Source: Bagarius yarrelli
Taxonomy: Eukaryota > Chordata > Actinopteri > Siluriformes > Sisoridae
Length of the DNA: 64,000 nucleotides
Assembly: GCA_005784505.1 (NCBI GenBank)
Contig: VCAZ01000108.1
Coordinates: 1,430,243 to 1,494,242 of the forward strand
Direction of reading: 5' to 3'
Below, piece by piece: positions 50,640 through 63,400 of this stretch. How positions within the stretch are numbered: position 1 is the first letter of the stretch; each line of letters starts with the position of its first letter. The notes under the pieces were generated by a model, which ran no database searches, was not told the origin of the DNA, and worked only from the letters and a program-made list of their open reading frames with translations. A program made the position numbers and the translations under genes.

Positions 50640-52316
50640 ATAAATGTTTTCCCATTGAAACAAAGAGATAATCATCTAAATTCCGAACACATGGGACGGC
50701 ATAATCTCTATAGGGTTTCACGCCGCACCTGCAACACACATTTATACAGCCAAACACCCCTTCGCCCCAGCCTATTTGCCGTGTTTTATTCCTGACGTGG
50801 ACCCTGGAAGCTGCAGAACATTCCTCTCAGCATTCTTGGACTCATTTCATATGCACAGCTCAGTGTGCGCCTGCCATCGGTCCCTGCAGAGAAATGTGAG
50901 ACAATGAGACACAAAAGGCCCTGTTATGAAAAGGACAATTATGGAAAAAATATTGCCTAATGAGATGCAAATACAAATCACCGTACTTATAGCTAAAGTT
51001 GAAGAAATATCGATATGATAAATGGGACATTTTCCATCTTTTTATGTCACCTGATTACAGGTTGGACATCAACAGGTAAAAAGCAAGATTAGGATTAAAA
51101 ATAGAAAAAAATCTTTAATGGATTCTGAAGGAGGATTAAAGAAAAGTTAAATGGCATTAAAGGGTCAGTGTGACTCACTGAGACTTAGCAGAATTAAAGC
51201 TTAAAATATATTTAGGTACAGAGTAGGAATGGTTAAAAGCAGAAGAAGAAATAACGAGTGACGTGACATGTTTCTTGCATCCTGTCACTTATATATGAAT
51301 TTTCTGCATAAAGTTGCACTGACTAATCATGACAAAGGGATTTAAAAAAAAAAAAAAATGGCGAATTACATTAAAACTGCCCAGTGGCAAGCGATCAAAT
51401 GCCCCCCAAATGCCCACCCGAAATTCCCTCTCACCCTGACAGAAAAGTTACTTACCACATGTTAACAAATTAATATCAATTTATTACAATTTAGTCGTAC
51501 TATTCCACTGTTAGTCATGTTAACATTTCTTTATAAAACTCTATTTCGTTTGTGTAAAGAACGAGACATTGACTTGACTAGACTAAATTTGACATGAAAT
51601 GACATGAAACGACCACTAGCATAAACATGGACCCATCACAATGGTACACGGAACAATCATCCACAAAACACAAGGCTACAAGGGGGCTATATATACAAAA
51701 CTCTAACAAGACTAACAAGGAACTAGACGAGAAACACCTGAACACGATAGGCAACACATGACCAAACTAACCGATGGAAACAAGACACAAGGACAAGGGG
51801 AATCACATGACAGGAGGACGAAAGGAACAAGGCAAAGCATAAACTTACATTAACCAAGAACATTAAACATGAGCATTAAACAAGAAACCAAAAACCATGG
51901 ACCTTACAGTTTGTGTGTGCAGCGTGACGAACAAATGTGTGTGTGTGTGTGCGTGTGTGTGAAAGTCTGTTAACTTTTAAAAAGCATGTGATTTGAGGGT
52001 TGGTTTAAATTTCTATTCCACTTATGGTGCTAGCAAATCAATAATGTTTTTATATGTTTTACGTCATGTGATTGGATTGTCACAATGTAAGGCATGCCTT
52101 TTATTATTTTCTATTTTTTCACCTCCAGTGGACAACATTATTACAGCATTCAGCTCTAAATCCCATGACTGAGTTATTAAGCTATTTGGACATTGACTAC
52201 TTAATTACTGATAATTACCCCACTCAAATTAACTTTTAAATGAGACAGCTGACTTTACCACTAACATTTTTAGGATATTAGCTAGCAGTAATAATTCATC
52301 ATCACCATGATGCTTT
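50640..52316. other. Intergenic; possible A-rich dispersed repeat
   Basis: Segment 51,560-51,905 has a distinct A/C-rich texture (CACAAGGCTACAAGGGGGCT, GGAACTAGACGAGAAACACC) resembling a fish interspersed repeat, but I cannot assign it. TG microsatellite at 51,937-51,960. Confidence 0.35.
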
Positions 52317-52495
52317 TTACATTTATATTTACAGCGACTTACATTTATCTCTTTTATAAAACTGAGCAATTGGAGGTTAAGGGTCTTGCTCAGGGGGCCC
52401 AACAGTGGCAACTTGGTGGTGCTGGGAATCAAACTCCAATCTTCCAATAGGCAGTCAAACACTCTAAGCACTAGACTACCACTTCCCCTTTCCTT
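52317..52495 (-). mobile_element. SINE family A
   Basis: Plus strand: ACAGCGACTTACATTTATCT, GGGGGCCCAACAGTGGC, CTAGACTACCACTTCCCC. Lacks the outer tail. Confidence 0.8.
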
Positions 52496-53457
52496 TTCAT
52501 AGACCTGCATTACTAACAGGTAGATTTTTCAGTTTGTTTGTGCACCAGCCACCACTGGAACTGCCAAACCTTTTTTGTTCAATGTCACCACAGTGAAGAT
52601 AAATAAAACTACGTAATTTTTTTGGATTTACTGAAAGAATGTAACAAAAGTCTCCTTTTTAAAAAAATTATTTTAAAAAATCAATTAATTAAATAATTTG
52701 GTAATAATTAATTCATTCATTTATTCCACCAGTGTGCTTTAAAAGGACACACTTGTGCTATTAAGGTGTACATAAATTTTTAGGCATATGATGTTTCACC
52801 TTCTCTGTATGTTGCTGCTTGACAGGTTTATGGCGACCTGTCGTTCTTCTACGTGACCCCCCTTCTACTCAGGTCAACCCTTTAGCTTCCTGTTGAAGCA
52901 GGAATTCAACTCAAAAATTGGTCTTTTGCATTCCAGGCATTAAAAGATTTACAAACCGACAAGCAAATTTAGGGCGTCGATCTCGGTGTCCTGATGATGC
53001 TATCCTGTGCTAAAATTAGCCTTCACCTTCACTCTTATTGACCCGTCCACAAACATCTAATTGCTGAAGACTTTTCAGTCTTTTTTTTTTTTTTTTTTTT
53101 GCTTTCTATTTATTTACATTATTACTTATGCACGAATGCATTCATCTGAAAATAACTTTAGCATTGGCTAAAACTAGCACATCATGCTTTATTTAAATAT
53201 GTATTATGCTTATAATTGTTGCTGATGCTTTGCACATGCTTTGTATTGTTGCATCTTCAACTGTTAAAATGTTTTGTAAAACATTTATTGCAATTTCACC
53301 TTAACAGGGATTTACCTTAACATTTTTACAACTGGTATCTACTTATAGTATTATACTTGAGTAAGACTTCGGAAGGTTGTGAGTTCAAATCTATGAGCAA
53401 TGCCCTTAAAAAAATAACTGCTCAGTTGGATAAATAAGATAAAATGTTTGTGGAGCT

Positions 53458-53570
53458 GGTAACATATTAAAGTGTTGGACTTCTGATTGGAAGATCATGG
53501 GTTCAAATCCCAGTACCACCAAGCTGCCACTCAGCAAAGCCTTTATCCCTTAACTGCTCAGTTGTCTACT
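53458..53570 (+). mobile_element. SINE family A, partial
   Basis: GGTAACATATTAAAGTGTTG, TGATTGGAAGATCATGGGTT, AATCCCAGTACCACCAAGCT. Tail lost. Confidence 0.72.
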
Positions 53571-53611
53571 AGAGTTTAATAGAGGAAAGCTTATCTATCA
53601 TTTGAAACATG

Positions 53612-53842
53612 CAGAAGTCTCTATTTGTCACATGAACTCTACAGCACAGTAAAATTAATTTCTTTGCATTAAAAAGTTGAGGTCAGGGCACAGAGTTAGC
53701 TATGATACAGCGCCCCTGGAGCAGTAGAGGACCCAAAGGATCCAACGGTGGCAGACTGGCGGTGGCGTGGCTTAAACCCAGATGTTCTTGGTCTCCCAAT
53801 CAACAACTTAGCGGCTTAACCAATTCAGCCACCACTGCCCTG
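53612..53842 (+). repeat. Dispersed repeat family B
   Basis: TCTCTATTTGTCACATGAAC, AAAAGTTGAGGTCAGGGCAC, TACAGCGCCCCTGGAGCAGT, TCCCAATCAACAACTTAGCG, ending CAGCCACCACTGCCC. Confidence 0.8.
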
Positions 53843-54240
53843 TAGAGACAGAACATCACATGCAGCTTTTCCTCAACACTTTATACAAACACTTTATACA
53901 AAAAAAGGATTGTTAGGAAGTTCAAAAACAGGCTATGGTGAAAGGCTTTAAAACTTTAAATGTTATATTTAAAGGTTTAATACTAGGAGTAATACAACAA
54001 TATATACATAGGAAAACCAACATACGTATCTTTCAGTGTTTTAAAAGAAGTAGTAATATCAAATTTATACTCAAAAATCTCTACATCAAAATTAAAAAAA
54101 AAAGTTGTACAAGATGGATAGCTCAAAGAAGGTTAAAGAACCTTAGGAACATGAAGGAATCCTAGATGGACATATGGAGAACATGAACAGGAACTTTAAC
54201 TGTACCACTTTTTCAACCATGGACACAATGAATTATAGTA

Positions 54241-54708
54241 CAGTGGTGCTTTGAGTTGAATTTGTTCCGTGACGGAGCTCGTAATTCAAATTACTCGTAT
54301 GTCAAATAAATTTTCTCTGATTAAAATAAATTGAAATGCCATTAATCGTTCCGGGTCCCCAAAAAAAAACACAGCAAATTTTGTTACATGTTTTAAATAG
54401 GAAAAATAGACTTATAAATAATAAATATTGTATAAAAACAATACAATCGAATGTACTGCAATAAACTGATTTTATCAAGTATAATGTACAGCGTTTACAT
54501 TGGAGATCAGATGACTCCATTTGCTAACGCACATGTCTGACTAGCTATCAGGTGAGACACGGGATGCTGGGTGGATGTTACGGCGTTCACTGTGGCTTTC
54601 GCTACGCCAGCTAGCGGTGGGGTATTTAAAGCTGTCTCGTAACCAGAATTTTAACTCGTATCTTATAAAACTTATTAGTTGGGAAAATGGTAAGTCAAAG
54701 GACTACTG
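54241..54708. mobile_element. Mariner-type MITE
   Basis: Imperfect terminal inverted repeats: left CAGTGGTGCTTTGAGTT, right (reverse complement) CAGTAGTCCTTTGACTT. TA precedes the left end. The interior holds TTCCGTGACGGAGCTCGTAA, a motif of a mariner-derived repeat common in vertebrates. No coding capacity. Confidence 0.72.
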
Positions 54709-54709
54709 T

Positions 54710-56357
54710 GTTATTAAATACTATTAATGATAACTACCTCCAAACCAGAAAAAAAGAATTTAAAAAAGAAAGGATTAGACTTGAATGCTATAAATCAAAG
54801 CAAAGAATGTTAATAATAATAATAATAATAAAAATAATGATAGTAATGACAGCTTATTTTATATGCATCAATAATAATTGTCTGAGTGTTCTCGCTTTAC
54901 TGCGATGATGAACACATCTTTAGAACACATCCGGGAGACCTGATAGTCTATACTTAACATGTAGAGTATATTTATCACCACAGTTACATTTTATTAACAC
55001 TTCATTATTCAACATGATAGCTTTAAATAAACGACTCACAACACCCGGACATTTTCAAGGTGGCATTTCTGAATTAAAAGTGGAAAAAGGAAACATAATT
55101 CAATGCCAATTCTGACAGGTAATTTAGTTCATTATACTGAATAATCAGTGTTTTTCTGTGTTGTCTTGAAGTACAAAGATGAACTATGTAAATAAATAGC
55201 ATAACCTTGGCATAACATTTAGAGCTTCTTCGACTTTAAACTACCCTTTCCTACAGCACATACAGTACATGATATATATCACTCATACAATTACTTATTA
55301 CATGATATGTCTAAGACGACGGATATACTCTGTCATTTGTTTCTGTATATTTTGGATTAGAACCTGAGTTACTACTGATCTTGATGTGTAAATAATTTAC
55401 TTTTATAAACAGCAAGAAGCTGAGGGGTCTAGAGGACAAGATGAAAACTGGGGGAAAAATTCTGCAGAATTTTATTCAGGAATATTTTATGTTTGTAATT
55501 TGTGTAGATACTTTAACCAGAGAACAAAAAAAACCCTCAAACTTATAATAAAGCAAAAAAAACAATAAAACAGTAAAAGTATATAAAGTAAGTAAATCAT
55601 ACACACAGTTTTATCTGCATATTTACATTCATTAGTTCAGCAGAAAATATTTTTACACAACTCTACACAATACTTTTTCAATTATATCAGATTAGTCATA
55701 ATTCTTGGACTAATTATTTATTTATTTCCCAGTATCGCAGTGTTCCTTTAAAAATATTTTTATATATAAATACATAAATGTTTTATTTTAAAACAAAATA
55801 TGAAGAAGGAGGAATATGATTTAAATAAATTATAATAATAAATAAAAGCCTATCTAACATATGGGCCCTACAGATCCAGAACTTTTCTTGTTTTAAGAGG
55901 TGCTATGCAACAACTGAAGCAAACTGAACAATAAAGACGACATAGTCGGAATTCTTACAAAACTCAATGAAGCACTATAATAAATCATCTGAAACTTATA
56001 CAACGAGTAAACAAGTTCGATGCTTCACTGTGATTTTAGTATTTTGTTCTAAGTATTTAAGTCACTGTTTAGTTTGTTGTGGTTCAGTAATTTTATTTGT
56101 GAAAAGTTTTGAAATGCTGACCTCACAATGGGACATTTCTAATGCCGTTAAAATGCCATTAAATAGCAGTTAAAATCTTCAAAATCTGAAACAGAGGGAT
56201 AAACTAATCATCCGTTTTCCATGAATCTTACATTCACATAGTCCCGGGAGAGTCACATTAATGGGAAATTCCCAGAATGCCCTACGCCATGCCGAGTTAC
56301 AGCTGATTCACCTTTCGGCTTGTTAATGATCATCGAGATGTGGATGTGCTATAGACC
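54710..56357. other. Intergenic, no gene seen
   Basis: AT-rich with a TAA run (54,813-54,830). Nothing coding is supported. Confidence 0.55.
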
Positions 56358-56554
56358 AGGAGTCACCAAACTCGGTCCTGGAGGGCTGGTGTCCTACAAA
56401 GTTTAGCTCCAATCCTAATCTAACACAGTTAAACTAGCTAACCAAGGTCTTGCTAGGTATACATGGAACTAACAAGCAGGTGTTTTAAGGCAAGTTGGAA
56501 CTAAACTCTGCAGGACACCTGCCCTCCAGGACCTAGTCTGGTGACCCCTGTGCA
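56358..56554. mobile_element. Palindromic hAT-like MITE
   Basis: About 195 bp with long inverted arms: left CAGGAGTCACCAAACTCGGT then CCTGGAGGGC; the right arm, reverse-complemented, is CAGGGGTCACCAGACTAGGT then CCTGGAGGGC. Transcribed, it would fold into a hairpin. The sequence resembles a non-autonomous hAT repeat frequent in fish. Target duplication is not clear. Confidence 0.75.
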
Positions 56555-57698
56555 AGACAGAGTAGGGAATGAAGTGCTACTGCATCACTATTGAAGATGA
56601 ATCTAGGGCTAATTCTACATTTCACCAAGGTCAAACCTGAGGAAAACCATGTTTGAGAACTTAGACTGACAGTGAAACGGTCTTCTTATCCCATAATTTA
56701 AGAAAGTGACTTTATTACGATTGCTGCTTAATGTACAGGCGTATAAGCTTGCTACATTTACAACACACTGTACAGTTTGCTGATTCGAGTATTATAAACG
56801 TATGATATGCATGGAGTGGATTTGCATGTTTTTCACACACTTTGTACAGAGGGTGTGTCAAAAGTGACAAAAGTCCGAGGTTCGAATTCCGAGGCATGTC
56901 GAATGCAGCGTGGAATCTCAGATGCACCACTATCAGCATGTAGACGAACAACGTGTGCTAATGTAATACAGATGCACATAATATAGTTAAATAATTTGTG
57001 TTTTATTAAAACAAACTAATCACAGATGACACTGAGGACCGCGTGGTAATTATAAAGATGACAGCTTTACTTCGGGCTTCTGATGGGAACCCGAGGTCTG
57101 TACCGCCCCTGCTGAGGTGTTTAATATGAGAGAAGAATGAAGATTGTTAGGAAGGTTATGCCTGCGAGCTGCATTCTCCTGCATTGTTGACCTGTCTTGT
57201 CTCAAACTGCCTCTGAATTATAAGATCATTCGAACAGCTGCTGGTTTGAGGCTATGACACTGACAGATGGCCAAGTGTGCGAATGTGTGCAAGCTCACAC
57301 AGACGAATACTAACACACTGCGTCTAGATTCCAGCAAGTTTCATATGAAAAATACTCTAAAAATTTATTGTTGAAAAATGGTGTATGATAAAATAAAATG
57401 AAATAATAATTAAATAACTAATTAATTATAAAAATATATATATATATATTAGGAGTAGCACTAAAAAGGAGATAAAAGTGAGCTAAAATATGATAATGGG
57501 AAAGGAAAAACAGGATGGTGTGCTATCAAAAAAACTTTTTACCAAAAATATAATTAATCATAGAAGTGTGTGTGTGTGCACAAATAAAGTAGTTTTAGTT
57601 GTAATACAAAATCAGGAAGAAACACAGACTACACACAGTGGTACAGAGTGGAAAACAGGTTTATTGGAAGCCAAAGCCCCATACGAAGTGTGTGTGTA

Positions 57699-57962
57699 CT
57701 AATTAAGTAAAAAAACATCAACCTCGTCGGCGATATGGCAGACAGGAGGAGAGGGAGGAATCAGACTGGATGAGGAATCGTCGGAGGAAACAACTGGTGA
57801 TGACCTTGGGGAGATTAGTGGTGGAGGGGAGGCCCAACGAACCCGTTTGACCGGAGGAGAGGGCCCAGCACTGTCAGTGGGATCCGGAGGGATCACACAG
57901 TCAGTTTGGGTTCCAACATTACAGGTTTGAGGAGAAAAAGTTACACGCACAGGCGAAGTTGC
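57699..57962 (-). other. Pro/Ser-rich open frame of unknown status
   Basis: An 83-codon frame with no ATG start; it opens at a GTG and includes NVGTQTDCVIPPDPTD and a run of serines before a TAA-type stop. Composition (GC-rich, Pro/Ser) differs from the AT-rich surroundings and an AATAAA lies about 35 nt downstream (57659-57664). It could be a terminal exon of the gene to the right or a mobile-element remnant. No clear acceptor was found. Confidence 0.25.
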
Positions 57963-59744
57963 GTTGAGTGTGTGTAGATGGAAGAGACGATAATTTCCAG
58001 AAAAACACTAATTTCCCCACTTAGACAGGCTAGAGTCTAGTTGAACGCCACGTCTCGTGTACTCTCTATGTACTCGGGCTCTAGAGATAAGTAAGAAAGG
58101 AAATAGGCGGGCTAGAGATGGCGGGCAGAGTAAGGAAAGGAATCTTAAGTGAGTACCACTGGTCATGATTTTTCAATATAATAAACTCACAGAAAAATAG
58201 ATAAGTAGCAGCTGTGTGTAACCTGAATCATTAAGAAGAATAATCTAAATAGGTGATTTTGTTTTAACTTGAGCACTGAAATATATACATATGTAAATAG
58301 CAATACAGAAATATATATATATATATCTGTATATATACATTGAGCACTGAAATAGCTGAAATATATACATATTGGCACTTAGAAATATATATACACATAT
58401 AGCCACATACTTATAAAAAAGAGGAGTAAGAAAAATAGAACTTACGCATTGCTGTGTAGAAAATATTGCAGAAAATCCTCAAATTGAAAAACAAGGCCTC
58501 GATTTGTGTGAGTAAGCAGGAGGTGAACGGGTTTATATAAGAACTGTTGTTGTTTTTTTTTTCAAACAAGAGGTCAGTCTTCGGTTCTAATGGTAAATCA
58601 TTTTAAGGATGAGTATCTTACAAAAATAATTGGTTCTATATGGTTCTAAAAAATAATTGGTAAATCATTTTTAATGAGAAATCATTTTTACCTGCACCTT
58701 AAAAAACTGGCACCTGTGTAAGTGTGATAAGGAAAGAAAAAAAAAAGAACCTACAAGAAGGACGAAAATAAGGGGAATTTTGTTAGTTAAAAACAAACAA
58801 GGGGGGGGGGGGCTGAAATTCGGAAGGGGGGGCGGTGTTAAGGTTCGGATAAGGACAGGACAAGAGATCTTTTTTGGTTTGCACATTTGCTTGTTGCAGA
58901 AAAATGCTTTACTGTTGCAGATTATGCATGCCATTTTACTTTGCTTATGCCATTTGTTGCTGATCAGATTGCCTTCTGTGGATCCTTTGATCCTTGATGA
59001 ATAATGCTTGATGGAGTTGCAATAAATTGGAATCCTTTTGCTGGGACTCAAGATTCTCTCCTTGGACTCAAGATTCTTTATTTGTTTCAAGTTAAAAATA
59101 GTTTAAAACAAGTTAACACGATTTTTAATTGATCCTTTGATAGTTCAAGTGTAAAAAACATCTGCTCAATTGACTCAAACACGACGGACTGCTGCGAATG
59201 TGTAGAGACGACGGACTGAGTTCGAGTTCATTATCACCAATTTTCACCGCTACATTTATATCTATTGTGGCAACTAAAAATCATACAATGCAGTTTTATG
59301 TCATAATAACCAGATACCAGATAAAACTGTGCAAATAATCATGTTATTTCTAATGATATTGTTTTTAATAGTGTCGCAGTAATACATTTGTTATAAGAGA
59401 GTTTTGGTAAAAAATAAAATAAATAAAAAGAATTAAAATAAAAAGATACAATAATAGCAGAAAAAAAGAATTAAATAAATTTGAAAAATAATTTGACCAA
59501 ATAAGACAAGAATTTGATTTGGAAAATATTTGTTCACATATAAAGAAGCAATGTGATGGTGTAGGTGTGGTGCAGTATTCTCATTGATGGTGTAGGTTGG
59601 GTTTACCACTCCGTACCAAAAGGGCCCTTTTTTTTTGAGCCAAGGCCCTGTAACCTTAACACCAACTGCTCAGAGATGAATGTTAGTCTCTCTAAATAAG
59701 ACTCTCTAATAAGGGTTGTATGCCAAGTCACAAGTCATGAATGA
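57963..59744. other. No supported feature
   Basis: AT-rich, with TA-rich patches (58,280-58,400) and a 13-base G run at 58,801-58,813. Probable 3' flank of the unidentified gene. Confidence 0.5.
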
Positions 59745-59895
59745 TAGTTGTAGGTTCCTACCACCAAGGTGTATGCCAGTCACAGACCTAAGGTTCAGCA
59801 ATCTGCCCCTGCTGGGCGGATGAGCAAAGCCCTTAACGCTCAACTGCTTAGTTGTTTAAATAATATATAAAACGCTCTGGATAAGACCTGTAAAT
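59745..59895 (+). mobile_element. SINE family A, partial
   Basis: GCCCCTGCTGGGCGGATGAG, AACGCTCAACTGCTTAGTTG, CGCTCTGGATAAGACCTGTA. Head replaced or rearranged. Confidence 0.6.
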
Positions 59896-59964
59896 AAAGA
59901 ATAACTTTTTTTATATATGTGCATTGTGCAGTAAGCTTTAAAGATTACCGCAATACCAAACTAA

Positions 59965-59970
59965 TTTATT
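59965..59970 (-). terminator. Candidate poly(A) signal of the unidentified gene
   Basis: AATAAA on the minus strand, about 325 nt past the TAG. It fits a short 3' untranslated region, but this hexamer is common by chance in AT-rich DNA. Confidence 0.3.
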
Positions 59971-60294
59971 TTCCACTTTGGGTATTATTTAATTATTTGA
60001 TATTATTACTGGTGGCTTAATTTACTGATCTCTGGTCATTCTTTCAGGCTCTTTAGAACATCAGGACAGGAAAGTTTCCGCTCCTAGGTTTCCATCACTA
60101 CTCATGATTAGTCTACTGACAAGCCTGGCAGTCTAACTCTGATGTTGCTATGAACTATGAAGTTTGTAAACCTTCTAGGACTTTTATATATACTGCATCT
60201 ATTACATATAGAAACTTCAAAAAGGTTTACTACTCTAAACGTTCTGTAAAGGTCCTTTACGCTATTTTAGAACGCTATCTTTTATCTTTTATAG

Positions 60295-60494
60295 CTAACC
60301 CTCATCCACCTGTCCTGCCTCCTCTGTCAGCTGTTGCTTGGATTCTGATTCGGTGGCCTTGCGTCCCTCTGGGATAGGGGGAAGTATAGGTTTGGCGTTG
60401 GAACCTGGACGTCCAGGAGACGTCACCACAGTCGGAGACACTTGCTCGGGAGCTGAGCATGACGAATCAGGGCTTAGACGTTGCTCTATGTTAT
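60295..60494 (-). CDS. Unidentified gene, exon C, probably terminal
   Basis: Encodes DNIEQRLSPDSSCSAPEQVS, then KPILPPIPEGRKATESESKQ, ending DEG and a TAG stop. Acceptor CCTGCAG. A possible donor ACAG|GTGGAT at 60310 would also keep an open phase, so termination here is probable rather than certain. Confidence 0.6.
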
Positions 60495-63400
60495 CTGCAG
60501 GAACAGAACATGCATACAGTATAGGTTTACTAGAAGAATAATAAATACCATATTAATAATATAAAACATAAAACAGTTCAAATCAGACGCAAGCAGTCTA
60601 CAGTGCCATCGGTTTTAAACAAAATGTTTAATGCAAAAAAACCCAACCCAAACAAAAAAGGAGCCTGCTGGTTAAAAAATCGTGGGTTCAATTCCAAGCA
60701 CCACTAAGCTGTCACCGATAAAAAAATAAATAAATGTGAGTGAACCTGAATAATGGCATCTACCAAATGCCAAAAATGTAAATGAGAGTAAGACAAAATA
60801 AAAGTGTGATAGATAAGAGCATGCTGTTATCATATTTATATCCATCCATCCATCCATCCATCCATCTATATATGTCTACAGATTATATGTTTATCTATTT
60901 ATTTATCTGTACATATGTTTATAATGCACTATTATTTTGCACTTCTTGACTTTGTAACCATGCATAATGAAAATCAATTTGAAACTAATCTAATCTAATC
61001 TAATTTAAATTATGAACAGTTAAACAATAGTATCACCCAACCATTTGTGTGCCTAATGTCTGTAAAAATACCCACAATGCAATTGCCATGCATAGACATC
61101 CATTTGCTTAGATTTTTGCTGCCCTTATAATTTGTTCTTACTCGTGTCAGTAACACGTTCATGCTTTTAAAAAATTATTAGCATAAATAGGGACAGGAAG
61201 TTTAATTGTGATGCCTAATTAATTGTTATCAGTTAATGATAAACATTTGTTTATCTGAAATACAAGTGTAAGTCTTGCCTTTGAGTGTTTCCAGGTTTTG
61301 CCCCAACATGGAGACGTCTAGAGGTTCCACCTTTGGCTCTGACCCTCCATCCAGGCCATCCGCTGGGCTTCCCACAGAGAGTAACCCTGCTGAGCCGTTC
61401 ATAGACAGGCCAGAACTGGTGCAGGATTCCTCTGAGCTAAGGCAGAGAAACAAGAACAAGAAAATTAGAATATACTCCACTTGTATTTAGACTCATATTA
61501 ATGTATCTTCTTATAATTAACTAAGAAATCCTAATTTATTCATTAAGGGAAAATTTTTACCCCTGCAGTGTGTCAAGAAACCGCTATGGCCAAAGGTGCT
61601 TTGTAAAAAATAATTCGTTTTGCCCAGAAATAAAAGGAAACAAAAGTTGCAACTCATTACAACTCCCGGGACTAGTCTTAACAGACTACATTAACACATC
61701 TTTAAAAAGGATTCTCGGTTTTTGCAGTTCGACCCAGAAGAACAACCCGAACACTGGCAGCTATGAATTAGCATTTTATGGATATTTCAGGCATTTTTCC
61801 TTCTTTCCTCCAACCTCTACTCAGTGCCCTTAATATCAGTTGCAGATGATTAAAAACAGCCACAAAAATACAGACAAATGCTGTGTTTTATTGCATTGTG
61901 GGGTAAAAGAGTATAAATATATATACACTGCTCAAAAAAATAAAGGGAACACTTAAACAACACAATGTAACTCCAAGTCAATCTCACTTCTGTGAAATCA
62001 AACTGCCCACTTAGGAAGCAACACTGATTGACAATCAATTTCACATCCTGCTGTGCAAATGGAATAGACAACAGGTGGAAATTATAGGCAATTAACAAGA
62101 CACCCCCAATAAAGGAGTGGTTCTGCAGGTGGTGACCACAGACCACTTCTCAGTTCCTGTGCTTTCTGGCTGATGTTTTGGTCACTTTTGAATGCTGCCG
62201 GTGCTTTCACTCTACTCTAGTGGTAGCATGAGACGGAGTCTACAACCCACACAAGTGGCTCAGGTAGTGCAGCTCATCCAGCTGTGGCAAGAAGGTTTGC
62301 TGTGTCTGTCAGCGTAGTGTCCAGAGCATGGAGGCGCTACCAGGAGACAGGCCAGTACATCAGGAGACGTGGAGGAGGCCGTAGGAGGGCAACAACCCAG
62401 CAGCAGGACCGCTACCTCCGCCTTTGTGCAAGGAGGAACAGGAGGAGCACTGCCAGAGCCCTGCAAAATGACCTCCAGCAGGCCACAAATGTGCATGTGT
62501 CTGCTCAAACGGTCATAAACAGACTCCATGAGGGTGGTATGAGGGCCCGACATCCAGAATCCACAGGTGGGGGTTGTGCTTACAGCCCAACACCGTGCAG
62601 GACGTTTGGCATTTGCCAGAGAACACCAAGATTGGCAAATTCGCCACTGGCGCCCTGTGCTGCTCTTCACAGATGAAAGCAGGTTCATACTGTGCACATG
62701 TGACAGATGTGACAGAGTCTGGAGACGCCGTGGAGAACGTTCTGCTGCCTGCAACATCCTCCAGCATGACCGGTTTGGCAGTGGCAGTGGGTCAGTAGTA
62801 ATGGTGTGGGGTGGCATTTCTTTGGAGGGCCGCACAGCCCTCCATGTGCTCGCCAGAGGTAGCCTGACTGCCATTAGGTACCGAGATGAGATCCTCAGAC
62901 CCCTTGTGAGACCATATGCCGGTGCGGTTGCCCCTGGGTTCCTCCTAATGCAAAAAAACAATGCTAGACCTCATGTGGCTGGAGTGTGTCGGCAGTTCCT
63001 GCAAGACGAAGGCATTGATGCTATGGACTGGCCCGCCCGTTCTCCAGACCTGAATCCAATTGAGCACATCTGGGACATCATGTCTCGCTCCATCCACCAA
63101 CGCCACGTTGCACCACAGACTGTCCAGGAGTTGGCGGATGCTTTAGTCCAGGTCTGGGAGGAGATCCCTCAGGAGACCATCCGCCACCTCATCAGGAGCA
63201 TGCCCAGGTGTTGTAGGGAGGTCATACAGGCACGTGGAGGCCACACAGAGCCTCATTTTGCCTCATTTTGCCTTTTTTTAAGGACATTACATCAAAGTTG
63301 GATCAGCCTGTAGTGTGTTTTTCCACTTCAATTTTGAGTGTGACTCCAAATCCAGACCTCCGTGGGTTAATAAATTTGATTTTCATTGATAATTTTTGTG

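Noticed and set aside
58671..59090. 139-codon open frame on the minus strand
   Set aside because: Includes a G/C homopolymer and no domain; composition is like the flanking non-coding DNA.
62260..62961. 233-codon open frame on the minus strand
   Set aside because: Antisense shadow of the Tc1 transposase.
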